Source of the DNA: Deltaproteobacteria bacterium
GTDB lineage: Bacteria > Desulfobacterota > Binatia > HRBIN30 > JACQVA1
DNA: 64,000 nt
Assembly: GCA_016178705.1 (NCBI GenBank)
Contig: JACOST010000032.1
Location: 88,448 to 152,447, forward strand
Reading direction: 5' to 3'
Below the pieces are notes generated by a model, which saw nothing but the letters and a program-made list of their open reading frames with translations, ran no database searches and was not told the DNA's origin. Position 1 is the stretch's first letter, and each line of letters begins with the position of its first letter. This document shows positions 33,979-42,108 of the stretch, in pieces. The position numbers and the translations under genes are program-made.

Positions 33979-36516
33979 GTGCCCGTGTCCATCGATGACC
34001 GCTTTACCGCCAGCGCCGCCGGCGCGTTGCGCGCGGCCATCGCCGACGCCGGCGGCAACGAGGTGTTCCTGCTCGCCACGCTCGACGACCACGCGCGTGT
34101 GGCGTCGGTGCGCGTGCTCGCGCGCGGTAACCGGCACGCGGTACCGGCCCTGCTGCAAGTCCCTCGGCCCGGCGAGGTCGTGGTGCACAACCATCCGAGC
34201 GGCGAACTCGTCCCGTCCGATGAGGATCTGGCGATCGCGTCGGCGCTCGGCAACAACGGCGTCGGGGCCTACATCGTCAACAACGCCGCCACCGATCTGT
34301 ACGTTGTCGTCGAACCGCACCGGGCGCCGGTGGCCGCGCGCATCGCGATCAACGAGACCAGTGCGCGGCTAGCGCCTGGCGGCACCATCGCGACCGCGCT
34401 CGCCGGCTATGAGCATCGGGCCCAACAATTGCGCATGCTCGAAGCGGTGGTCACCGCGTTCAACGACGGCACCACGCTGACCGTCGAAGCCGGCACTGGC
34501 ACCGGCAAATCGCTCGCCTACCTGCTGCCCGCAATCGAATGGAGCCTGCAGAACCGCGAGCGAGTCGTCATCTCGACGCACACGATCAACTTGCAGGAAC
34601 AACTCATCAACAAAGATCTCCCGCTCCTCACACAGCAGAACGGACTCGCCTGCACCACCGCGCTGGTCAAAGGCCGGGGCAACTACCTCTGCCGGCGCAA
34701 AGCCGCGCAGGTAGAGGCACAGGGTGCACAACTGATCGAGGACGATCAGCAGCGCGAGCTGCAGGATCTGCTCGCGTGGGCCAAGCGCACCAAAGACGGC
34801 AGCCTCAGCGATCTCGCGGTGCGCCCGCGGCGTGAGGTATGGGAGCACGTCGTGTCGGAGAACGACAACTGTCTGCGCGCGCGCTGCCCGTTCTACTCGA
34901 CGTGCTTCTTCTACAGCGCGCGCCGGGCGGCGGCGCAAGCCGACATCATCGTCGCCAATCATCACTTGCTGATGGCCGACTTGGCGCTGCGCGAGGAGAT
35001 CAGCAGCTACACGCAGAACGCGGTGCTGCCGCCGGCGCGGCGGGTGATCATCGACGAAGCGCATCACCTGGAGGACGTCGCCACCAACTATTTTGGAAGC
35101 CGCCTGAGCTACGCTGCCATAGAACGGACGTTCGGCCGCCTGCGCAGTCAGAAGCACCCGACCAAGGGCGTGTTGCCAGCGCTGATCATGGCGCTCGAAT
35201 CCATTGACGGACCAGATGACGTGCCGTCAGCGCAAGGCGCGGTGCGCTGGATCGAGCACCGGCTGATACCCGCACGCGAGAGCCTGCTCGTCGACGCCGA
35301 GCAGTGCTTCACCGAGTTAATGAGCGGCTTGGAGGACGTGCTTGAGCGCCCGCTCGCCGCCGGCACCGACGAGAAGCTGCGCATCGTCCCGGAGTTTCGC
35401 GCCCTCCCCTACTGGAGCACGTTGGAGCGCGCACTCACACGCCTCGGCTCTGCGCTCGGTGACTACGCGACCGACTTCGCCGGCGTGACCGAACGAGTCG
35501 AGCAACTCTCCGACGAAGCCGGCAAGCAAGTGCTGTTTCTCACCACCGAGCTGCGGGCGTTGCAGGGACGCATCGCCGGCTTCGGCGCCGCCCTACTCGA
35601 ATTTATCGGCGAGGATGAGAACACCTGCCGCTGGATCGAGGTGCGGCAGCGACCGCGCGTTGGAAAAGCCATCGCCTTTCACAGCGCACCAATCGCGGTC
35701 GGGCCGCTGCTGCGCAAAGCGCTGTTCGAACAGTTTCCGACGGTCGTCTTGACCTCGGCGACGCTCGCCGTCGATCGGCGCTTCGACTACCTGCACGACC
35801 GACTGGGACTCAACGCACTCTCCGATCGCGATCGTGTGCTCACGCTGCAGTTGGACTCGCCGTTCGATTTTGCGCGGCAGGCGATCCTGGCTGTCCCGCG
35901 TGACCTCCCCGAGCCGACCGATCCCGGCTACGAAGCGGCCACCCACGAAACCATCGCCGAGATCGTGCGCGCGACGCAGGGCGGCACGTTCGTCTTGTTC
36001 ACCGCGTATGGCGCGCTCAACCGCGCGGTCGCCGCGCTCGGCTCGACGCTCAGTGCGCAGGGGTTCACCGTGCTGACGCAGGGGGAGACCGACCGGCAAC
36101 TCTTGCTGAGCCGCTTCGTCGCCGATCCGCGCGCGGTATTATTCGCCACTGACAGCTTCTGGGAAGGTGTCGATGTACGCGGCGATGCCCTGCGCTGCGT
36201 GGTCATCACCCGTCTTCCGTTTCGTGTCCCCACCGAGCCGATCGAGCAAGCCCGTGTCGAAGCCATCACCGCCCGCGGCGGCAACGCGTTCAACGAGCAG
36301 ACCGTGCCGCAAGCGGCGATCAAGTTGAAGCAAGGGTTCGGACGATTGATCCGGAGCCGTACCGATCGTGGCGCGGTCGTCCTGCTCGACAGCCGTGTCG
36401 TCCGCAAACGCTACGGCCGCGTGTTTCTCGATTCGTTGCCGCCCGCTCGGCGGCTGATTGGCGATCGGCAGGCCGTGTACACGACGTTGCGACACTTCTT
36501 CGCGCAACCAACGTGA
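33979..36516 (+). CDS. JAMM/RadC-like - DinG-type helicase fusion
   Basis: An 845-residue protein. Residues 10-115 are a RadC/JAB-like domain with a full JAMM set: Glu28, His70-x-His72, Ser80 and Asp83 (VVHNHPSGELVPSDEDL). The rest is a DinG/XPD-type superfamily 2 helicase: Walker A GTGTGKS (about 172-178), four Cys for a 4Fe-4S cluster (NYLCRRK and NCLRARCPFYSTC), DEAH in IIDEAHHLEDVA, SATLAV, and the C-terminal QGFGRLIRSRTDRG motif VI. It probably unwinds D-loop, R-loop or quadruplex structures. GTG 33979 is the start used. The metal-protease/nuclease-like front end is a rarer addition whose job is unknown. Confidence 0.9.
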   Translation: MPVSIDDRFTASAAGALRAAIADAGGNEVFLLATLDDHARVASVRVLARGNRHAVPALLQVPRPGEVVVHNHPSGELVPSDEDLAIASALGNNGVGAYIVNNAATDLYVVVEPHRAPVAARIAINETSARLAPGGTIATALAGYEHRAQQLRMLEAVVTAFNDGTTLTVEAGTGTGKSLAYLLPAIEWSLQNRERVVISTHTINLQEQLINKDLPLLTQQNGLACTTALVKGRGNYLCRRKAAQVEAQGAQLIEDDQQRELQDLLAWAKRTKDGSLSDLAVRPRREVWEHVVSENDNCLRARCPFYSTCFFYSARRAAAQADIIVANHHLLMADLALREEISSYTQNAVLPPARRVIIDEAHHLEDVATNYFGSRLSYAAIERTFGRLRSQKHPTKGVLPALIMALESIDGPDDVPSAQGAVRWIEHRLIPARESLLVDAEQCFTELMSGLEDVLERPLAAGTDEKLRIVPEFRALPYWSTLERALTRLGSALGDYATDFAGVTERVEQLSDEAGKQVLFLTTELRALQGRIAGFGAALLEFIGEDENTCRWIEVRQRPRVGKAIAFHSAPIAVGPLLRKALFEQFPTVVLTSATLAVDRRFDYLHDRLGLNALSDRDRVLTLQLDSPFDFARQAILAVPRDLPEPTDPGYEAATHETIAEIVRATQGGTFVLFTAYGALNRAVAALGSTLSAQGFTVLTQGETDRQLLLSRFVADPRAVLFATDSFWEGVDVRGDALRCVVITRLPFRVPTEPIEQARVEAITARGGNAFNEQTVPQAAIKLKQGFGRLIRSRTDRGAVVLLDSRVVRKRYGRVFLDSLPPARRLIGDRQAVYTTLRHFFAQPT

Positions 36517-36578
36517 GCATCTGTTTGGAGGATGGGCCCGCCCTCCTCGCGCAGCCCATGGTGTGCTACTTTACGCCC

Positions 36579-36809
36579 ATGCCGCTTTCGCAAAGCGAGC
36601 GTGAGTTCATGCAACGGCTCGGCGAATACAAGCGCGCGTCGCACGACGAAGCCGCGGCGCAACATCGCGCGCTGCCGTTGGCCGAACGCTTGCGGCGGAG
36701 TTGGACCCTGTACGTCACCTCCCGTGCGGAAGCCAACGTGACGTCGGAGGGTGACGATCCGGCAGGCTTCTATCAACTCGCGCGCTCGCGTGGTCTCTAC
36801 CGCCCATGA
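36579..36809 (+). CDS. small hypothetical protein
   Basis: A 76-residue basic protein starting at MPLSQSEREFMQRLGEYKRA. It is mostly helical with alternating charged and Leu/Ala residues (ALPLAERLRRSWTLYVTS) and ends GLYRP. No membrane segment or Cys. Codon usage looks like its neighbours. The frame extends to an ATG overlapping the helicase stop, but the internal start is the more natural one. I do not recognise a family. Confidence 0.6.
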   Translation: MPLSQSEREFMQRLGEYKRASHDEAAAQHRALPLAERLRRSWTLYVTSRAEANVTSEGDDPAGFYQLARSRGLYRP

Positions 36810-36925
36810 GCGAGCCGGTCACCGCATAGACTCGCTCTCCTCAAGGTCACATACACAGCATCCGCGTCGCACCGGCAACGCAATCCGTGTAGCAACCCAC
36901 CCCCTGCCCTGCTAAATGCACTCAC

Positions 36926-37162
36926 ATGCTGAAGGCCGTCACGCTCGCCGAGATCGAGAAGATTTTCACCGTCATCGAACGCCACGGACTGTCACGCGAG
37001 GCGGTGGTGATCCCGCTGCGGCCGGCGGCGCCCGGCACGGTGAACATGCTGGCGAATGGAAAGTTGGAGATCGTCGTCGACAGCCAGGTGCCGATCGACG
37101 ACTGGCTCGCCACGCTCGATGCGAACATCACGGCGTTGATGGCGGAGGATGGAAAGCGATGA
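36926..37162 (+). CDS. small hypothetical protein coupled to the carboxypeptidase gene
   Basis: A 78-residue protein (MLKAVTLAEIEKIFTVIERH at the start, IDDWLATLDANITALMAEDG near the end). The mixed alpha/beta pattern suggests a compact soluble domain. Its TGA overlaps the ATG of the following D-Ala-D-Ala carboxypeptidase gene by 4 nt, so the two are translationally coupled. I do not recognise the family. The adjacent frame covering both genes (from 36916) was rejected. Confidence 0.65.
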   Translation: MLKAVTLAEIEKIFTVIERHGLSREAVVIPLRPAAPGTVNMLANGKLEIVVDSQVPIDDWLATLDANITALMAEDGKR

Positions 37163-38334
37163 TCCGAACGACTGTGCGCGTTGCCGCACTTGCGTTGGTA
37201 GCGCTGACGCTCTCAGCCGGAACGGCGACAGCGCGGCGCACGAGCCGGCCCAACGCCGAAGAAGGCAGCGGCAAGCCTCGCGGCAGCGCCGCGCCGTACC
37301 ACGCCTATCTCTTGATGGACGCGGGTTCGGGCCTGGTGTTGGCGGAGGAGAACGCCCATCTCAAGTGGCCGCCGGCGTCGATGACCAAGATGATGCTCAT
37401 GCTCATCGTCGCCGAACACGTCCGCGACGGCGCCAACAAATGGGACGAGCCGGTCACCACTTCGCGCCGCGCCAGCAAGATGGGCGGGTCGCAGGTCTAT
37501 CTGAAGGACGGCGAGGTGTTCCCGCTCAATGAGATGATGCAGGCCATCATCATCCACTCGGCCAACGACGCGGCACTCGCGGTGGCGGAACACATCGGCG
37601 GCTCATCCGAAGCGTTCGTCGATCTCATGAACGAACGCGCGCATGAGCTGGGGCTCAAGGACACCACCTACCACAGCCCGCACGGGCTCCCGCCCGGCAA
37701 AGGACAGGAGGCGGACCTGACCAGCGCGTACGACCTCGCCGTGCTCGCGCGCGAGTTGGTCAAATATCCTGAGATCATGAAGTGGGCCGGCACCAAGGAA
37801 ACCACCTTTCGCGGCGGCGCCATGATTCTGCGTAACACCAACCGCCTGGTGCGCGACACCAATTGGGTCGACGGCCTGAAGACCGGCTTCTATCGCGAGG
37901 CTGGCTTCTGCGTAACCGCCACCGCGACGCGCAATGATGTGCGCCTGATCGCGGTCGTGCTCGGATCGACACGCAAGGAAGATTCGTTCAACGAAGCCGC
38001 CAAGCTGCTCAACAAAGGCTTCGCGACCTACAAGGTCATTCCGGCCGTGAAGAAGGGCGAGGTCGTGGCTAACGACGTGCCGGTGCAGCAGGGCAAACCG
38101 AAATTCGTCCGCATCGTCGCCGGCGATAGCGTGAACGTCTTGGCAGAGAAGACGGCCAAGCGCAGCTTCCAACTCGAACTCGCACTCAGCGGCCAACTCA
38201 CCGCGCCGCTCGCCGTCGGCGCCAAAGTCGGCGACGTGATCGTGAAGGAAGACGGCAAGGAAATCGGCCGCGTGCCGGCAGTCACCGGCGACGCGGTAGA
38301 AAAAGCGACCGGCTTGCTGGAGCGATTCTTCTAG
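37159..38334 (+). CDS. D-alanyl-D-alanine carboxypeptidase (PBP5 type)
   Basis: A 391-residue low-molecular-weight penicillin-binding protein: signal peptide (RVAALALVALTLSAGTATA), catalytic Ser74-Met-Thr-Lys77 in PASMTKMM, second motif HSANDAA, third motif KTG (GLKTGFYREAG), then the C-terminal PBP5_C beta domain (about 290-380) ending in an amphipathic helix (AVEKATGLLERFF) that would attach it to the membrane. It trims the terminal D-Ala of peptidoglycan stem peptides. Start ATG 37159 overlaps the upstream small gene. All catalytic motifs are intact. Confidence 0.95.
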   Translation: MIRTTVRVAALALVALTLSAGTATARRTSRPNAEEGSGKPRGSAAPYHAYLLMDAGSGLVLAEENAHLKWPPASMTKMMLMLIVAEHVRDGANKWDEPVTTSRRASKMGGSQVYLKDGEVFPLNEMMQAIIIHSANDAALAVAEHIGGSSEAFVDLMNERAHELGLKDTTYHSPHGLPPGKGQEADLTSAYDLAVLARELVKYPEIMKWAGTKETTFRGGAMILRNTNRLVRDTNWVDGLKTGFYREAGFCVTATATRNDVRLIAVVLGSTRKEDSFNEAAKLLNKGFATYKVIPAVKKGEVVANDVPVQQGKPKFVRIVAGDSVNVLAEKTAKRSFQLELALSGQLTAPLAVGAKVGDVIVKEDGKEIGRVPAVTGDAVEKATGLLERFF

Positions 38335-38346
38335 GCAGGTTCGAGG

Positions 38347-39261
38347 GTGCGGCGCGCGTCGGCGATTGCTGGGTTGCTGGGGACGCTGGCGCTGAGTTGC
38401 ATCGGCACAGCGCAAGCGATCCCGTTGCTCGCCGACGCGAACTGCGATGGCATCGGCTCGGCGGCGGATTTCGTTGCCGCCTCGATCGTCGCGCAAGACA
38501 CATTCGCGTTGCACGATTGCCGCGGCGCCGATCCGTTCTGCGACGGTCAGCTCACACCGCAGACGCAGGAACTCTTGCTCAACGACGTATTTCATCGGCT
38601 TGAGCTGCCCTGGACCCCGACGCCAACCAAGACGCCGACCACTACTCGTACACCGTCGCTCACACGGACGGCGACAGCGACCCGTACGCCCTCACAGACC
38701 GGGACGATCACGCTCACGGCATCGCTCACGCCAACACCGAGCGCATCACCCACCAACACGTCGCCGCCGACGCCAACGCGCACGGCGACTCCGTCCGTGA
38801 CACCAACCAGCACCTTCACCCCGAGCGCTACCAGGACCCCCACCGGCATCGCGCAGCAGTTCGCTGGCACGTGGTCGGTGCATTGGGGACACGGCATCGA
38901 ATCGGTCTGCTTCCTCGCCGGCATCGCCCAGCCCTGTCCGTTGTGCGTCCCCGACACCACGTACAAGGTGACCGCAGTGAACAGCCAGCTCGATGTGATC
39001 AATCAAGTGACGGGCGAGACTCTCGGCCGTGGATTGCCGATCGTATTCAACGGCAACGAGGGAACGGTAGTAACCCGGTTGACGCGGACGTTCGGCGATC
39101 CGTGTTTCGGCGTACTACCGCAGCAAGTCTTCGACTACGCACTGACCTTCGACATCAACGGCATCGGCACCGCGCTAGTGAATTGGAGCTATGGCGCAAA
39201 CACCAACTGCGCAGTGTGCGAACCCCACGATACGGGAGCGATGCAGCGCATCGGCCCATAG
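38347..39261 (+). CDS. secreted Thr/Pro-rich protein with dockerin-like EF-hand
   Basis: A 304-residue protein. A signal peptide ends near GTAQA. A dockerin-type calcium loop follows (LADANCDGIGSAADFVAAS). Then about 80 residues (roughly 90-168) are almost only Thr, Pro, Ser, Ala and Arg in TPT/TRT steps, an extended and possibly glycosylated stalk. The C-terminal domain (about 170-304) has paired Cys (CFLAGIAQPCPLC and CAVCEP) and looks globular and disulfide-bonded. It starts with GTG 38347 12 nt after the carboxypeptidase stop. Similar stalk proteins are frequent in Binatota-like genomes, by my recollection. Function unknown, probably cell surface. Confidence 0.75.
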   Translation: MRRASAIAGLLGTLALSCIGTAQAIPLLADANCDGIGSAADFVAASIVAQDTFALHDCRGADPFCDGQLTPQTQELLLNDVFHRLELPWTPTPTKTPTTTRTPSLTRTATATRTPSQTGTITLTASLTPTPSASPTNTSPPTPTRTATPSVTPTSTFTPSATRTPTGIAQQFAGTWSVHWGHGIESVCFLAGIAQPCPLCVPDTTYKVTAVNSQLDVINQVTGETLGRGLPIVFNGNEGTVVTRLTRTFGDPCFGVLPQQVFDYALTFDINGIGTALVNWSYGANTNCAVCEPHDTGAMQRIGP

Positions 39262-39269
39262 ACGGTCAG

Positions 39270-40433
39270 TCACAGCCCGAACTGCCGCGCGGCGTTGCCG
39301 CCCATGTAGGCAGCGGCGACCTCGTCGGTGACCTTCCACGTGTTCAAGTTCGCCAGCGCTTCCGACGGCTCGGAGGCGTCGTGATGCGGGTAGCGTGACC
39401 CCCACGCAGCGATGCCGCCGAAGATGTCGGGCAATCGCGCAACGCTCGACTCCCAAGTATTAAAGCCGACGAGGTACGGGCGCTGGAAGAAAAGTCGCTC
39501 GGGTTCGAGACTGACATCCTGGGTGGAACTCATGAGCCACAGGTAGGTCTCCGCCTTTTCGAGCGCGAGCGGCACCCACGACGCACCGGAGTGCAGGAAG
39601 CTGAGCTTGAGCGCGGGAAAGTCTTCCATGTGGCCGCAGAAGCAGAACGCGTTGAGCATGATCGCGTTGTCCATCGTCGGCGCCACCGACTCGGCGACAC
39701 TGTGGCCGATGCGCAAGTAACCGGCGACGCGCTCGACGTACGAACCTTCGGACGTCCACTCGGGGTTGGTGTGACCGCTCGATGGATGAATGCAGGCAAC
39801 GATGCCGAGCGCTTCGAGCCGCTGCCACAGCGGTTTGTAGTAGTCCTGGTTGGGAAAGCGATGATTGAAAAACGCCGGCCGAATGAAGACCGCACGAAAG
39901 CCCAGCTTGGCGACGCGTTCCAGCTCTCTGATTGCAAAGCTCACTTCCTGCATCGGCAGGATGGCGACTGGGATGAGCCGTTTCGGCGCCGCGCTGCAGA
40001 AGTCGCGCAGCCAATCGTTGTAGGCGTGGGCGAGGGCCGCGGCAGCGTCGGGGTTTTGCACCACCGGAAAGTACTCGGCGAACAACGTCGGGAACAGCAC
40101 CGCGGTGTCGATCCCCATTGCGTCCATGTCCTTCAACCGCGCGGCCGGATCGTAGGCGCCGGAGTTGATCGGATGGCGCATGTCGGGATCAAGCGCGCCA
40201 ATGTCTTCCGGCTTCATCCCCGGCTTCCAGATCGCCTGCCGGTTGATGCCGCTGGAGTTCATCTCCTTCGCCTGCGCGCCGTTCACGATGGTCACCGCCA
40301 GGCCAAGCTCGTCCACCTCGTGCCAGAACGCCGTGCGCGCCACCACACGGTACTCGCGATCGAGGTACTTCTCCCAAATCGCGGTGGGTTCGAGTACGTG
40401 ACTGTCGCAATCGATGATCGGGAAGTGGGGCAT
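39270..40433 (-). CDS. amidohydrolase-2-family metal hydrolase/decarboxylase
   Basis: A 387-residue COG2159-type TIM-barrel protein. The N-terminal motif is IIDCDSHVLEP, with a D-x-D-x-H in place of the usual HxH. The barrel contains ACIHPSSGHTN (metal His), FLHSGASWVP and SRYPHHDASE (the Asp). Members decarboxylate or hydrolyse aromatic or ring-cleavage products such as ACMSD substrates. I start at MPHFPIID (40433), since the longer frame runs into the 7-mer repeat. A second, divergent copy lies upstream on the same strand. The substrate is unknown. Confidence 0.87.
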   Translation of the reverse strand: MPHFPIIDCDSHVLEPTAIWEKYLDREYRVVARTAFWHEVDELGLAVTIVNGAQAKEMNSSGINRQAIWKPGMKPEDIGALDPDMRHPINSGAYDPAARLKDMDAMGIDTAVLFPTLFAEYFPVVQNPDAAAALAHAYNDWLRDFCSAAPKRLIPVAILPMQEVSFAIRELERVAKLGFRAVFIRPAFFNHRFPNQDYYKPLWQRLEALGIVACIHPSSGHTNPEWTSEGSYVERVAGYLRIGHSVAESVAPTMDNAIMLNAFCFCGHMEDFPALKLSFLHSGASWVPLALEKAETYLWLMSSTQDVSLEPERLFFQRPYLVGFNTWESSVARLPDIFGGIAAWGSRYPHHDASEPSEALANLNTWKVTDEVAAAYMGGNAARQFGL

Positions 40434-40444
40434 GGGGCACAGCT

Positions 40445-40527
40445 CCAAGTTCAAAGCTCAAAGTTGAAAGCTCAAAGCCAGATTCCGTCCTCTGACTTGT
40501 CGCTTTCTACTTTCAGCTTTTGGCTAG
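40445..40527. repeat. inverted 7-mer element
   Basis: The left side (40445-40479) has five in-phase heptamers: CCAAGTT, CAAAGCT, CAAAGTT, GAAAGCT, CAAAGCC. The right side (40492-40527) has mostly 7-nt complementary words: CTGACTT, CTACTTT, CAGCTTT, with one 8-nt word between the first two. It separates the two amidohydrolase genes. Confidence 0.8.
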
Positions 40528-40534
40528 GTTGAGG

Positions 40535-41965
40535 TTAGAAGTTCCTCAACATCTCCAACACGAAGCGTGGATCCATCTTGCTGACGCTGAAGCCGGTCTT
40601 GCCGTGCGCGCGCGGATCGGCTTCGGATTCGGCGAACGCGGCGATCTCTTCCGGCTTCGGAAACCAGTCGGGTCGCGGGATCTGCTTCGGCTCCTCGGTC
40701 ACGAACATCTTGCCTTCGATGCCATAGAGCCGGCGCGCATTGCCCCCGAGCAATTTTTCCTGCACCGGACCCGGCACACCGATCTCGTTCATCTCACGCA
40801 TCGCGCTCCACGAATCGGCGCCGTCGTGATGATACGCATCGGAGGACCAGATGCCGACGTTTTCGAAACGGTCCCACTGGCGGAACGTCCACGTCTCGTC
40901 CGACTCGAAGGCGATGGTGCACTGTTGATAGAAGGCTTCACTCGGCAGGCGGTCGGTCTTCACGCGCCGCTCGTTGGCGTACAGCTTGAACAATCGGTCG
41001 CAGTGTTCGAGCAGCTCGGGCACCCAACTCGAATTGGATTCGAAGATCGCCATTTTCAGTTTCGGATAGATGTCGAGGAAGCCGGAGAGAAGCACCTGCG
41101 CCAGCCAGGTCATGGCTTCGAAGATGAAACTGAGTGTCTGCCCATCGACCATGCGCCCGCCAATGAACTGATCGCCGGTGCGCATGATGAGTTCGCCCGG
41201 CGACACCGGCACCGGCCACGGCTCGGCCGGCAGCGCGGGGAACGTGTGCATGCCGACGACGATGCCGGTTTCTTCGAAGGCGCGGTAGACCTTGTCCATG
41301 GTGTTGCGGATCGTGCCGCTGCCGAGGATCGGGAAAATGCGATTGGGATATTGGCCGCGCGCATCGATCGGCCGCACCAGGGCCACGCGGAAGCCTTTCC
41401 TGGCGATGCGCTCCAGCTCCTGCACCGTGTACCCGGGATTTTGCAGCGGCAGCCAGCCGGCGGGAAACAAGCGGTCGGGAACGGCGGCGCAGAAGTCTGT
41501 CGCCCAATTGTTGTAGGCGCGCGTCAATGCATACGCACCCTCGGCGTTCTCGATGTACGGGAAGTTCGCAACCATCATCGTCGGAATGATGAGCACCTGA
41601 TCGATGCCCATCAGGTCCATGTCCTTCAGGCGCGCATGCGGATCGTAAGCGCCGCGATGTTCGAGATAGGTTTTCTGATCGGGCGTCAGCGGCGTCTGCT
41701 GCAACTTGCGCATGATCTTCTTGTTCATGCCGGGGCCGGCGATGCAGATCGGATTGTAGCCGGGAAAATTGTAGCTGGCCCCACCGATCGCCACGGTGCG
41801 GCCGTTCAAGATCGCCTGCTTCTCGTCCTGCCAGTAGCTGTGCCGCACGAGGTCGCGGTACTGCGGTTCGACGTACTTGTTCCAGATCTCGTACGGATCG
41901 TTGATATGCGCGTCGCAATCGAACACCGGAAAGTTTTTCTTCAGCGGCGTCTTCGCCTGAGTCAT
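40535..41965 (-). CDS. amidohydrolase-2-family metal hydrolase/decarboxylase
   Basis: A 476-residue relative of the adjacent amidohydrolase, about 90 residues longer. Motifs: VFDCDAHINDP at the N-terminus, VVGMHTFPALP in the barrel, FESNSSWVPELLEH, and SSDAYHHDGADSW holding the metal Asp. An extra C-terminal tail of about 60 residues (IPRPDWFPKPEEIAAFAES) follows the barrel. GCAGGAGGA before the ATG is a strong ribosome site. The two genes lie in tandem and may act on related intermediates, for example in aromatic or xenobiotic breakdown; that is inference from the family. Confidence 0.87.
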   Translation of the reverse strand: MTQAKTPLKKNFPVFDCDAHINDPYEIWNKYVEPQYRDLVRHSYWQDEKQAILNGRTVAIGGASYNFPGYNPICIAGPGMNKKIMRKLQQTPLTPDQKTYLEHRGAYDPHARLKDMDLMGIDQVLIIPTMMVANFPYIENAEGAYALTRAYNNWATDFCAAVPDRLFPAGWLPLQNPGYTVQELERIARKGFRVALVRPIDARGQYPNRIFPILGSGTIRNTMDKVYRAFEETGIVVGMHTFPALPAEPWPVPVSPGELIMRTGDQFIGGRMVDGQTLSFIFEAMTWLAQVLLSGFLDIYPKLKMAIFESNSSWVPELLEHCDRLFKLYANERRVKTDRLPSEAFYQQCTIAFESDETWTFRQWDRFENVGIWSSDAYHHDGADSWSAMREMNEIGVPGPVQEKLLGGNARRLYGIEGKMFVTEEPKQIPRPDWFPKPEEIAAFAESEADPRAHGKTGFSVSKMDPRFVLEMLRNF

Positions 41966-42078
41966 CGCGTTCCTCCTGCGTGGGTGAATTACCTAGCCCC
42001 GATCGCTGTCGCGGCGCAACGTCAATCGACCGATCGAGCACCACGGCGATCATGAGTCGTGGGGCGAGTTCTCCTCGC

Positions 42079-42108
42079 TAACAACCTAACACTCGTAACA
42101 ACCTAACA
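42079..42108. repeat. direct 13-mer repeat
   Basis: TAACAACCTAACA occurs at 42079-42091 and again at 42096-42108, separated by CTCG, next to the stop codon of the cyclase-AAA gene. It is another short word-type repeat in a gap between genes, with a 17-nt period. Confidence 0.75.

Noticed and set aside
36916..37158. N-terminal extension of the carboxypeptidase frame upstream of 37159
   Set aside because: Overlaps the small coupled gene in another frame, is Arg/His-rich, and the signal peptide begins exactly at 37159.
40520..42055. 511-residue open frame on + across the second amidohydrolase
   Set aside because: Antisense shadow; the minus strand has a strong ribosome site and conserved amidohydrolase motifs.
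42079..42108. Possible CRISPR from evenly repeated short words here and at the 7-mer arrays
   Set aside because: Words are 7-13 nt, degenerate and contiguous; there are no 21-40 nt repeats with unique spacers and no cas genes.
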